From positions 1-6,166 of the forward strand of contig JAJRUY010000235.1 of the NCBI GenBank assembly GCA_024277555.1: DNA of 6,166 bases, in the 5' to 3' direction. The DNA comes from Gammaproteobacteria bacterium. GTDB taxonomy: Bacteria > Pseudomonadota > Gammaproteobacteria > Chromatiales > Chromatiaceae. Made by a program: the position numbers and the translations under genes. The notes beneath the pieces are model-generated. The model saw only the letters and a list, made by a program, of their open reading frames with translations. It did not search any database and was not told where the DNA came from. Numbering within the stretch: the stretch's first letter is position 1; each line of letters starts with the position of its first letter. Below are positions 1 to 5,780 of the stretch, one piece after another.

Positions 1-2
1 AA

Positions 3-548
3 GGCGAATGGGTGAAGATGTGCATGCAGTGCGGCGCATGCTCCGGCTCCTGCCCCCTGGGCAAGCACTGGGCGCATCCCCCGCAGGAAATCTTTATGAT
101 GATCCGCGCCGGCAAGCGTGAAGAAGTGCTGAGCTCCGACTCCATGTGGATGTGTACCTCCTGCTACAACTGCATTGTGCGCTGTCCACGCCAATTGCCC
201 ATCACTCACATCATGCACGGCCTGGCGACCTATGCCAGGAAACTGGGACTGGCGCCCAAGAATCAGCCCACGGCCAGATTCGCTGAGATCTTCTGGAACA
301 ACATGATGAAAAAGGGCCGCGTCAACGAGCTGAAGCTGGGCCTGTCCCTGTACTTCAAGGACGGCATCGGTGCCGGCATCAAGGAAAGCCTGCGCAACAA
401 GGATCTGGGCATGAAGATGATGAAAGCCAAGCGCATGGCCGCCAGCGAAATCTTCGGCGGCCATGGCGTGAAGGATGTCAGCGGATTGCAGAAAATGATC
501 CAGAAAGCGCAGGAAATCGAAGACGCGCGCATGAAGAAATTCGACTAA
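3..548 (+). CDS. hdrC2: HdrC-like two-[4Fe-4S] subunit, probable sHdrC2 (5' partial)
   Basis: This is the C-terminal part of a heterodisulfide reductase subunit C-like electron-transfer protein. The frame is open to the left edge with no stop and reads GEWVKMCMQCGACSGSCP, so the real start lies outside the window; the GTG at 12 and the nearby ATG codons are internal. Two ferredoxin-type motifs are complete: CMQCGACSGSCP (Cys codons at 21, 30, 39 and 51... the first cluster) and CTSCYNCIVRCP (Cys codons at 153, 162, 171 and 183). Each should bind a cubane [4Fe-4S] cluster. The remaining ~120 residues are Lys- and Met-rich and helical, with no membrane segment, so the protein is probably cytoplasmic. 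It is followed 15 bases later by an hdrB-like gene. That pairing fits the terminal hdrC2-hdrB2 genes of sHdr operons in sulfur oxidisers. Alternatives are a methanogen-type or flavin-linked HdrBC pair. The HdrC family is clear; the sHdr subtype and symbol are inferred. Confidence 0.85.
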   Translation, partial: GEWVKMCMQCGACSGSCPLGKHWAHPPQEIFMMIRAGKREEVLSSDSMWMCTSCYNCIVRCPRQLPITHIMHGLATYARKLGLAPKNQPTARFAEIFWNNMMKKGRVNELKLGLSLYFKDGIGAGIKESLRNKDLGMKMMKAKRMAASEIFGGHGVKDVSGLQKMIQKAQEIEDARMKKFD

Positions 549-563
549 CGGAGGCATCCCAAG

Positions 564-1463
564 ATGGCTAAAAGAGAATATTCCTACTACCCGGGATGCT
601 CCTCCCAGAAAGGCGCATCCTCATCCAACCTGATGAAGTCCATGGATACCATGTGCGAGGAGCTGGGCATCCAGCTCAACGAAATCCCGGACTGGAACTG
701 CTGCTCGGCCTCCATCGGCTACGCCAGCGGTTCCGAGCTGCCGCGTCTGACCCTGTCGGCGCGCAACATCGCCCTGTCTGAAGAGCACAACAAGAACCAG
801 GAAATAGTCGCCACCTGCGCCGCCTGCTGGCTGGCGACCAAGGAAGCCGCCGAGCGACTGAAGGAAGACGAGTCCATGTTCGCTGAAGCCAACCAGGCTC
901 TGGCTGAAGCGGGGTTGAAGTTGCAGAACGCCACGCCTATCAAGCACATGGCCGAAGTCCTCATCGAAGACATCGGTCTGGACGAGATCAAGGCGGGCGT
1001 GAAAAAACCCCTGGAAGGCATCAAGATCGCCGGCTATGTCGGCTGCCAGACCAATCGCCCCTTCGGTATCGCCGGCGAGTCCTTCGAGAACCCCATGTAC
1101 CTTGACAACCTGGTCGAATCCCTGGGCGCGGATGCCATCACCAGCTATGAGAAAAAGGTGCAATGCTGCGGTGGCGCCCTGGCTTTTTCCGAGCCGGAAA
1201 AATCCCAGGAGATGATCAAGGGCATTATCGAGGCTGCCTACGACAATGAAGCGGACATGATCGCCACTCCCTGCCCCTTGTGCCAGGCCAATGTGGAGAT
1301 CTACCAGGATCAGATCAACGAGAAGTACAATACCAAGTTCAACATTCCTGTGGTGTATTACAGCCAGTTGATCAGCGTGGCCTATGGCCGCAGCGCTTCC
1401 GATGCTGCACTGGATGGGCAGCTGATTGCCGCCAGGCAGCTTGAGGAGATTGCCGGAAAGTAA
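564..1463 (+). CDS. hdrB2: HdrB-like subunit with two CCG domains, probable sHdrB2
   Basis: This is a complete 299-residue heterodisulfide reductase subunit B-like protein, the usual length for the family. Two cysteine-rich CCG modules are visible: C12, C46-C47 and C85-x-x-C88 in the N-terminal half, and C161, C201-C202-G and C237-P-L-C240 in the C-terminal half. In methanogen HdrB such modules bind noncubane [4Fe-4S] clusters at the disulfide active site. In sulfur oxidisers the sHdr complex is thought to oxidise protein-bound sulfane sulfur in the cytoplasm. The ATG at 564 is supported by GGAGG at 550-554, nine bases upstream, right after the hdrC stop, so the two genes are co-transcribed. 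A terminator follows directly, making this the last gene of the operon. No signal peptide or membrane segment is seen. SdhE-type subunits of some succinate dehydrogenases share the CCG fold and are the main alternative, but the HdrC neighbour favours Hdr. The sHdrB2 label rests on gene order and general resemblance. Confidence 0.87.
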   Translation: MAKREYSYYPGCSSQKGASSSNLMKSMDTMCEELGIQLNEIPDWNCCSASIGYASGSELPRLTLSARNIALSEEHNKNQEIVATCAACWLATKEAAERLKEDESMFAEANQALAEAGLKLQNATPIKHMAEVLIEDIGLDEIKAGVKKPLEGIKIAGYVGCQTNRPFGIAGESFENPMYLDNLVESLGADAITSYEKKVQCCGGALAFSEPEKSQEMIKGIIEAAYDNEADMIATPCPLCQANVEIYQDQINEKYNTKFNIPVVYYSQLISVAYGRSASDAALDGQLIAARQLEEIAGK

Positions 1464-1485
1464 AGCTTTCCACCATTCAGGCAAT

Positions 1486-1515
1486 AAAAAGGCTCTTTAC
1501 AGGGCCTTTTTTATT
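1486..1515 (+). terminator. Rho-independent terminator of the hdr operon
   Basis: An 11-bp stem pairs AAAAAGGCTCT (1486-1496) with AGGGCCTTTTT (1501-1511), with one G-T wobble and a TTAC loop. The 3' arm runs into a T-rich tract ending at 1515. It begins 22 bases after the hdrB stop codon, as expected for an intrinsic terminator. Because of the A-tract on the 5' side it could also act on transcripts arriving from the right, but no minus-strand gene is seen there. Confidence 0.88.
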
Positions 1516-1747
1516 GTCCTTCAACTCCGTGGTCTGATCCCGTCGGTCAAGATATTTGCCCCTATTGTTCCTGTTGGAGCCGGTCGGCGTTTTGCCCGCA
1601 TTTATCACCGGGCCGGAAGCCCATTATGGAAAAAAGATTGATGATTCAGTCTGTTACCAATAATCAGACAATTGCCAGCATCTTCACCCTGCCCTGTTCG
1701 GGTTTCCGTCCAATCTGGCGACGCATTTTGCCTGATCCTCCTCAAAC

Positions 1748-1763
1748 CATAGCTACGGCTATG
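1748..1763 (+). other. Hairpin with UNCG-type tetraloop
   Basis: CATAGC (1748-1753) and GCTATG (1758-1763) pair perfectly around TACG. In + strand RNA the loop is C(UACG)G, which belongs to the exceptionally stable UNCG tetraloop class; the minus-strand version has no such special loop. The hairpin is followed by CTTTTCGG, a T-run too weak for a confident terminator call. The stem is directly visible; any role as an RNA element is inference. Confidence 0.4.
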
Positions 1764-1800
1764 CTTTTCGGACGATCGAACAAACTGCTTTGCCAGATCG

Positions 1801-1822
1801 ACCGGAATTCCCAAACTCCGGT
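1801..1822. repeat. Short inverted repeat ACCGGA / TCCGGT
   Basis: Six-base arms at 1801-1806 and 1817-1822 are perfect reverse complements around a 10-base loop. Together with the hairpin 38 bases upstream it makes this part of the gap unusually rich in structure. A function is not evident. It could be part of a folded transcript or of a degraded insertion-sequence end. Confidence 0.35.
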
Positions 1823-1859
1823 GAGAAATGTGGGTTAGCGGCTTTGCGTTTACCCCGTA

Positions 1860-1879
1860 TTGTGGGAATTTTCCTACAA
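1860..1879. promoter_or_regulatory. Palindromic putative operator upstream of the 504-residue gene
   Basis: The site reads TTGTGGGAA-TT-TTCCTACAA: two 9-bp half-sites around a TT centre, with 8 of 9 positions pairing (the exception is G1864 against T1875). This size and symmetry are typical of binding sites for dimeric helix-turn-helix regulators. It is centred about 106 bases before the ATG at 1976. A possible -10 element TATAGT lies at 1923-1928 without a convincing -35, so an activator bound about 65 bases upstream of the expected start would make sense. The regulator is not encoded in the window. The symmetry is seen directly; the regulatory role is inferred. Confidence 0.5.
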
Positions 1880-1975
1880 ATGATTGCGCAGTTCCGCCAT
1901 ATGCATTTTTGCCGCCAGCATCTATAGTTTGTCTTAGTAAAGCATAGGCAGGGAAGTTGAGCGGGGATATTCAAC

Positions 1976-3490
1976 ATGGCGCAGCAAAGCAAGCAATTTT
2001 CAACAACAGAGGCCTCGACTGCCAATCAGCCATGCCTGCGGGAGCGGCGTATGTTCCGGTTGCTGCTGCAAAGCAATCCCAATTATTTCGGCAACGCCCT
2101 ATCTAGTTCGTTACCCGCAAGAAAGGTTGTGGGGTCCAATATCTGCTATGAAGAAATCCTCTGCCTGGGGTATAACCCGCAGCAAAAGTTAATCGCAGCA
2201 GTGATTTGTCTGCACCAGTCTGATGGTTATGCCGCGGGTACGCGGATCAGCAGTGAGCGGGAATATGTACGCTTTTATCTCTCGTATGACGATGGAAAAA
2301 GCTGGGAAGACCAGGGCTGCGCCAATATGGAGGTTTACAATACGACTGCCGCGACGGATCGACAGCATGCGGTCTTTCTGGAGCTGGCAAAGGATGAAGG
2401 ACAGTTTCCAGCGTCACATGCCAAGCTCAGAGCCATACTTTCCTGGGCTGACATGCCCCCGGAAAAGGCTCCGGACTGGAGGCCGGTATTCGGCAATGTT
2501 GCCGAGACCACGGTGTGCCTTTCTTCCGCCAGTTCACGGGAAGCGGTTGTAGCACAGCCCGATGAAGAAAGCGCTGAACGGTTATGCGGTATTGGAATGG
2601 CGATGCAGGATGATGCGTTGCTGGCAGTAGTGCATGTCGGGAGCAGAAAACGCCTTTCCAGCCGCCATCACGTTACCTTCTGGCTTGACAGTGACGACAG
2701 CGGCGCATTTGAAACCTATCTGGGCGTGGTTGATATGCCTTTGGCTGCGCTGGGCGAAATTCCAGGGGAAGGAGCAGATTATGTATTGCGCCTGCCTGTT
2801 GATCTTGAAGCCCACCGTCAGGATTGTGCCGAAAGCAGCCGGGTGTTGCGGGTAAGGGGAATCTTGTCCGAAAGTGAATCCGGCTCCCGCAGCAAATTCC
2901 GCTGTGTTCCTGCAGAGCGGGGATATGTGGATGCCTGCCTGACGATTGCACCACGGGTGCATGCAGGGCCGGGGGAGATTGCCATCATTGGTGGTGTTCC
3001 AGCGAAGACAATGCAGCTCGATGCAGTTTCCCTTCCAGGAAAGGATGGCGCTTCTGACGGTTTCATGATCCAGGGTGCGCCGCTGCCCAGGCACAGCTAT
3101 GTGGTGGAGGTCAGTGCCGACGGCCGGAACTGGAAACCGCTTCTGGATGAGGTGATGGTTATGGATGCAAATGCGGTTGTCCGCTGTCACAAGCCTGATC
3201 CGCAAACCGGCCGGTTTGCATATCTGCCTTTTGAGAAAAACATTTCTGGCGTATTGGCCTGCTGGGATGGCGTTGGCGTGGGAAAATGGCAGCTGCGCCT
3301 GCGAAGCTATTTCGGCGGTATTCTGCTGCCAGATAGCGATATCGTGGTTGTGCGTTTGCATGATGAAGATTCGTCTGATGGTCAATCGGATCATCCGCGG
3401 CAGGCAGGAGGAAGCAAGGTTCCGGCAAATCCGGCGGGCATGTTTGGCGCAGAGGGAATGTTTGAGGCGTATTGTTTGCTTTCCGCCTGA
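1976..3490 (+). CDS. Conserved protein of unknown function with tandem beta-rich modules (504 aa)
   Basis: I cannot assign a function. The N-terminal half has blocks I recall from a widespread uncharacterised bacterial family: NPNYFGN (residues 34-40), YEEILCLGYNP (58-68), EYVRFYLSYDDGKSW (96-110), KLRAILSW (150-157) and PDWRPVFGN (167-174). A second, weaker copy seems to follow: VTFWLDSDD (233-241), YLGVVDMP (248-255), LRVRGILS (291-298) and RGYVDACLTI (315-324). A different C-terminal module covers about 325-460 (YVVEVSADGRNWKPLL, then LACWDGVGVGKWQLRLRSY), ending in a polar tail. S103-x-D-x-G-x-S-W110 matches a sialidase-type Asp-box, a structural turn and not a catalytic site. No signal peptide or membrane helix is seen, and there are 13 cysteines. 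The ATG at 1976 has GGGGA at 1963-1967; an ATG at 2051 (residue 26), preceded by GGGAG and closer to the first conserved block, is a credible alternative start. The gene stands alone behind a putative operator, 98 bases before parA. Confidence 0.8.
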   Translation: MAQQSKQFSTTEASTANQPCLRERRMFRLLLQSNPNYFGNALSSSLPARKVVGSNICYEEILCLGYNPQQKLIAAVICLHQSDGYAAGTRISSEREYVRFYLSYDDGKSWEDQGCANMEVYNTTAATDRQHAVFLELAKDEGQFPASHAKLRAILSWADMPPEKAPDWRPVFGNVAETTVCLSSASSREAVVAQPDEESAERLCGIGMAMQDDALLAVVHVGSRKRLSSRHHVTFWLDSDDSGAFETYLGVVDMPLAALGEIPGEGADYVLRLPVDLEAHRQDCAESSRVLRVRGILSESESGSRSKFRCVPAERGYVDACLTIAPRVHAGPGEIAIIGGVPAKTMQLDAVSLPGKDGASDGFMIQGAPLPRHSYVVEVSADGRNWKPLLDEVMVMDANAVVRCHKPDPQTGRFAYLPFEKNISGVLACWDGVGVGKWQLRLRSYFGGILLPDSDIVVVRLHDEDSSDGQSDHPRQAGGSKVPANPAGMFGAEGMFEAYCLLSA

Positions 3491-3547
3491 TGCGGACCAT
3501 TTTCTCTCCTTGTCATCACCACCTTTCTACCACCTTGTCTCCCAGGC

Positions 3548-3556
3548 TGGTAAACT
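3548..3556 (+). promoter_or_regulatory. Possible extended -10 promoter for parA
   Basis: TGGTAAACT fits the extended -10 pattern TGnTAnnnT with hexamer TAAACT at 3551-3556. It lies 32 bases before the parA ATG, leaving a short leader. There is no good -35 at the proper distance (a TTGTCT at 3535-3540 is only 10 bases away), which extended -10 promoters can tolerate. No terminator separates the upstream 504-residue gene from parA, so some read-through is possible. Confidence 0.35.
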
Positions 3557-3588
3557 GACGCCTTTCCATTCAGGCTCGTGAGCGTTAC

Positions 3589-4371
3589 ATGGTGCGGATC
3601 ATCAGCATAGCCAACCAAAAGGGCGGTGTAGGCAAAACCACCACGGCGGTAAACCTTGCTTCCGCGCTTGCGGGGGTGCGCAAGCGCGTGTTGCTGGTGG
3701 ATCTGGATCCTCAGGGAAATGCCACCATGCGCTGCGGAGTGGACAAGTACGAGCTGGAAGCGTCTGCCTGCGATGTGTTGCTGGAGAACACGCCCGTGCG
3801 CGGTGTATTGCAGCGCAGTGCGGAAGATGAATTCGATGTACTGCCGTCCAACACCGATCTGACCGCCGCCGAAGTGGGGCTGATGAATCACTCCATGAAA
3901 GAGCGTCGTCTGACCCTGTCGCTCAAGCCGGTTCAGGATAACTATGATTACATCCTCATCGACTGTCCGCCCTCGCTGAGCATGCTGACCATCAATGCAT
4001 TCGTCGCCAGTGGCGGCGTGCTGGTTCCCCTGCAGACGGAATATTATGCCCTGGAGGGGCTTACTGGTCTGCTCAACACCATTAAGCAAATCCGCGAATA
4101 CTATAATCCGGAATTGAAGCTCGAGGGTATCTTGCGCACCATGCACGATATGCGCAACCGGCTGTCGGCGGAGGTCTCCAGGCAGCTTATCGAGCATTTT
4201 GGCGATGAAGTATTTCGCACCATTATCCCGCGCAATGTGCGCGTTGCCGAAGCACCCAGCCATGGGCAGTCGGTTCTCCTGTATGATAGGTATTCCAGGG
4301 GCGCGGTAAGCTATATGGCGCTGGCGAGTGAAATGGTGCGTCGGCACGAGTCACAATCAACAAGCGACTGA
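3589..4371 (+). CDS. parA: Chromosome partitioning ATPase ParA (Soj family)
   Basis: This is a 260-residue ParA/Soj ATPase, the normal length of the chromosomal type without the N-terminal DNA-binding extension seen in some plasmid ParAs. It shows the deviant Walker A motif K11-GGVGK-T17-T, the A' motif LLVDLDPQGNAT (D38, D40) and Walker B YILIDCPPSL (D125). ParA dimerises on ATP, binds the nucleoid non-specifically, and forms a gradient along which ParB-parS complexes move, segregating the origin region. The ATG at 3589 gives MVRIISIANQKGG, the usual family start; GTG at 3592 is possible. The ribosome site is weak (GTGAG at 3578-3582). parB follows after 5 bases, so the two are one operon. 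The C-terminal segment VAEAPSHGQSV is the standard family signature. No key residue is missing. Confidence 0.96.
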   Translation: MVRIISIANQKGGVGKTTTAVNLASALAGVRKRVLLVDLDPQGNATMRCGVDKYELEASACDVLLENTPVRGVLQRSAEDEFDVLPSNTDLTAAEVGLMNHSMKERRLTLSLKPVQDNYDYILIDCPPSLSMLTINAFVASGGVLVPLQTEYYALEGLTGLLNTIKQIREYYNPELKLEGILRTMHDMRNRLSAEVSRQLIEHFGDEVFRTIIPRNVRVAEAPSHGQSVLLYDRYSRGAVSYMALASEMVRRHESQSTSD

Positions 4372-4376
4372 ATGTT

Positions 4377-5258
4377 ATGGCGAAACGAGGATTAGGCAGG
4401 GGACTGGATGCTCTTTTAGGCGGCACTCAGTCTGCGTCTGGAGGCAGCCGCGGAGCGGAGGCGGACGGTGGTGCGCTGGCATTGCTGGCGGTAGACCTGA
4501 TACAGCGCGGACGCTTCCAGCCCCGGCGGCATTTCGATGAAGACAAGCTGCGGGAACTGGCCGATTCCATTGCCGCCCAAGGCGTGGTGCAGCCCGTGGT
4601 GGTGCGCCCTGTGGGAGGTGGCAAGCATGAATTGATCGCCGGGGAGCGTCGCTGGCGTGCGGCGCAGCTGGTGGGGCTGTCGGAAATTCCTGTAGTGGTG
4701 CGGGATGTGGACGATCAGGCTGCCATGGCCATGGGGTTGATCGAGAACATCCAGCGTGATGATCTGAATCCTCTGGAAGAGGCCCAGGCTCTGCACCGCT
4801 TGCTGGAGGAGTTTGCACTCACGCATCAACAGATTGCTCAGGCTGTGGGCAAGTCACGCACCACAGTTACCAATCTGATACGTCTGCTGGATCTTAATCC
4901 GGATGTAAAGCAGCAGGTTGAAGCGGGAAATCTTGAAATGGGCCATGCCCGGGCGCTGCTGGCGCTGGAAGACGAGTTGCAAAGCCAGGCCGCCCGGGTA
5001 GTGGTGAAGAAAGGCCTGTCGGTAAGGGAAACCGAGGCGCTGGTGCGCCGCTTCAAGGAGCATGGAGGCGAGCCTGCCCGCAGCCCTGCCGCGCCGATGG
5101 CGGAGGAAGATCCAGATGTGCGCCGCCTGATGCAGGATCTCACCGGCCGGTTAGGTGCGCCGGTGCAGTTGAAGCAGACATCCAGTGGCAAGGGAAAGCT
5201 TGTAATCAGTTATAACAATTTGGATGAACTCGAAGGGATTCTGGCGCATATCAAATGA
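4377..5258 (+). CDS. parB: Chromosome partitioning protein ParB (Spo0J), CTP-dependent DNA clamp
   Basis: This 293-residue ParB carries the full family layout. The N-terminal peptide KRGLGRGLDALLG (3-15) is the ParA-contacting segment that stimulates its ATPase. The ParB/Srx domain includes GERRWRA (89-95), the CTP-binding and spreading motif, and ENIQRDDLNPLEEA (123-136). A helix-turn-helix near 149-169 (LTHQQIAQAVGKSRTTVTNLI) should recognise parS. A variable linker (~227-245) leads to the C-terminal dimerisation domain ending GKLVISYNNLDELEGILAHIK. ParB loads at parS, closes and slides as a CTP-bound clamp, and recruits SMC. The ATG follows the parA stop by 5 bases without a good ribosome site, suggesting translational coupling. 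I find no canonical parS 16-mer in the window; the sites are presumably elsewhere near the origin. Confidence 0.96.
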   Translation: MAKRGLGRGLDALLGGTQSASGGSRGAEADGGALALLAVDLIQRGRFQPRRHFDEDKLRELADSIAAQGVVQPVVVRPVGGGKHELIAGERRWRAAQLVGLSEIPVVVRDVDDQAAMAMGLIENIQRDDLNPLEEAQALHRLLEEFALTHQQIAQAVGKSRTTVTNLIRLLDLNPDVKQQVEAGNLEMGHARALLALEDELQSQAARVVVKKGLSVRETEALVRRFKEHGGEPARSPAAPMAEEDPDVRRLMQDLTGRLGAPVQLKQTSSGKGKLVISYNNLDELEGILAHIK

Positions 5259-5326
5259 CTTTCGTGAACGGTTCCACTTCGGAAATCCGGATTAATTTGT
5301 GCAGTAAAATTTAATGACTATATCGG

Positions 5327-5355
5327 TTGACCTTATGCGTAAAAAAACTTATGAT
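5327..5355 (+). promoter_or_regulatory. Near-consensus sigma70 promoter for the atp operon
   Basis: TTGACC (5327-5332) and TATGAT (5350-5355) are separated by exactly 17 bases, with an A7 run in the spacer. Each hexamer differs from consensus at one position. Transcription should start near 5362, giving a leader of about 23 bases that contains the atpI ribosome site. A weaker pair just upstream, TTGTGC (5297-5302) and TATATC (5319-5324), spacing 16, could be a second start. This lets the ATP synthase genes be expressed independently of parAB. Confidence 0.75.
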
Positions 5356-5369
5356 GCGCCAGGTTTGCA

Positions 5370-5375
5370 GGGAGG
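5370..5375 (+). promoter_or_regulatory. Ribosome binding site that decides the atpI TTG start
   Basis: GGGAGG ends nine bases before the TTG at 5385. No ATG or GTG in the correct frame lies at a suitable distance; the next in-frame ATG, codon 24, would cut into the first membrane helix. The site therefore supports the TTG start. Confidence 0.7.
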
Positions 5376-5384
5376 CGCGGAGAA

Positions 5385-5771
5385 TTGAAGGGCAGGCCGC
5401 TCGATTGGCAGCACCTCAAGCGGCTGTTAATCATCCAATCGGGGCTGGTTTTTATGGCTGCTCTGGCTGGCATGGCAGTTGGGCAGGTGGCGGCATTGTC
5501 GGCACTTCTCGGGGGCGGAATTGCATTGGGGGCGAGCGCATTATTTGCCTTTCTGGTGTTTGCTCCTTACAGAGCGCAGCAACCGGGCGTTCTGGTAACA
5601 AGATTTTATCTTGCAGAGGTTGGCAAGTTGCTGTTGGTGGCTTGCGCCTTTGCGGTTATTTTTATTTGGGTAAGGCCGCTGAATGCAGTGGCTCTTTTTG
5701 TGAGTTTTTTTCTGGTTCAGGTAGTGTCCCCGCTTTTGGCGCACTGGCTGACAGGTGAGGCACAGAGATAA
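5385..5771 (+). CDS. atpI: ATP synthase subunit I (AtpI), Fo assembly factor
   Basis: A 128-residue membrane protein with four predicted helices, near residues 13-32, 35-59, 79-96 and 100-120, and the conserved-type segment RFYLAEVGKLL (73-83) leading into the third. AtpI is a non-structural product of the atp operon in the inner membrane. In other bacteria it supports assembly of the c-ring and possibly ion uptake, and is often dispensable. Size, topology and position just before atpB support the call. The start is TTG, chosen because of the GGGAGG nine bases upstream; a TTG start may keep its yield below that of the structural subunits. The stop is 9 bases before the atpB ATG. A near-consensus promoter lies immediately upstream, so atpI is the first gene of the operon. 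Sequence conservation in this family is low, so the call leans partly on context. Confidence 0.9.
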   Translation: MKGRPLDWQHLKRLLIIQSGLVFMAALAGMAVGQVAALSALLGGGIALGASALFAFLVFAPYRAQQPGVLVTRFYLAEVGKLLLVACAFAVIFIWVRPLNAVALFVSFFLVQVVSPLLAHWLTGEAQR

Positions 5772-5780
5772 GTAGAAACG

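Larger units (their letters stand above)
1516..1975. other. Gene-poor intergenic stretch with hairpins and a possible decayed mobile-element end
   Basis: No convincing protein gene lies between the hdr terminator and the ATG at 1976. The short open frames in this stretch lack family resemblance. The segment appears more AT-rich than the hdr genes. It holds a 6-bp hairpin at 1748-1763, a 6-bp inverted repeat at 1801-1822, a stretch at 1821-1837 that resembles insertion-sequence terminal repeats from memory only, and a 20-bp palindrome at 1860-1879. The last ~115 bases probably form the promoter and leader of the downstream 504-residue gene. The first ~120 bases after the terminator show nothing I can interpret. 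Confidence 0.6.

Noticed and set aside
621..1484. 287-codon open frame antisense to hdrB
   Set aside because: It is the mirror of a well-supported cysteine-motif gene, has no recognisable family features and would have to start inside hdrB and cross its terminator.
1649..1669. Inverted repeat GTCTG / CAGAC as a minus-strand terminator
   Set aside because: Only 5 bp with an 11-base loop, and the T6 run (1635-1630 on minus) is 13 bases away from the stem, too far for intrinsic termination.
1605..1814. 69-codon minus-strand frame with HSRSYGLRRI, reminiscent of IS3 transposase 'YGYRRI'
   Set aside because: The match is a handful of residues in a short frame with no DDE context; likely chance.
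1626..1838. 70-codon + strand frame in the intergenic gap (starting MEKRLMIQS)
   Set aside because: No clear ribosome site and no recognisable motif; it crosses the hairpins and the possible element end. Best treated as non-coding.
2582..3394. 270-codon open frame antisense to the 504-residue gene
   Set aside because: The + strand frame is longer and holds conserved blocks; the antisense frame is low-complexity in character (many His, Gln and Arg) and lacks a domain signature.
3391..4347. 318-codon open frame antisense to parA
   Set aside because: It overlaps nearly all of parA, whose Walker motifs are intact, and it shows no independent family motif.
5259..5285. parS-like fragments (TTTCGTGAAC and GTTCCACTTCGGAA) just after parB
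   Set aside because: They share half-site pieces with TGTTTCACGTGAAACA or TGTTCCACGTGGAACA but do not form the 16-bp palindrome; too many mismatches to call a ParB site.
5284..5293. Perfect 10-bp palindrome AATCCGGATT upstream of the atp promoter
   Set aside because: Palindromes of this length are expected several times by chance in 6 kb, there is no second copy, and it has no T-run to act as a terminator.
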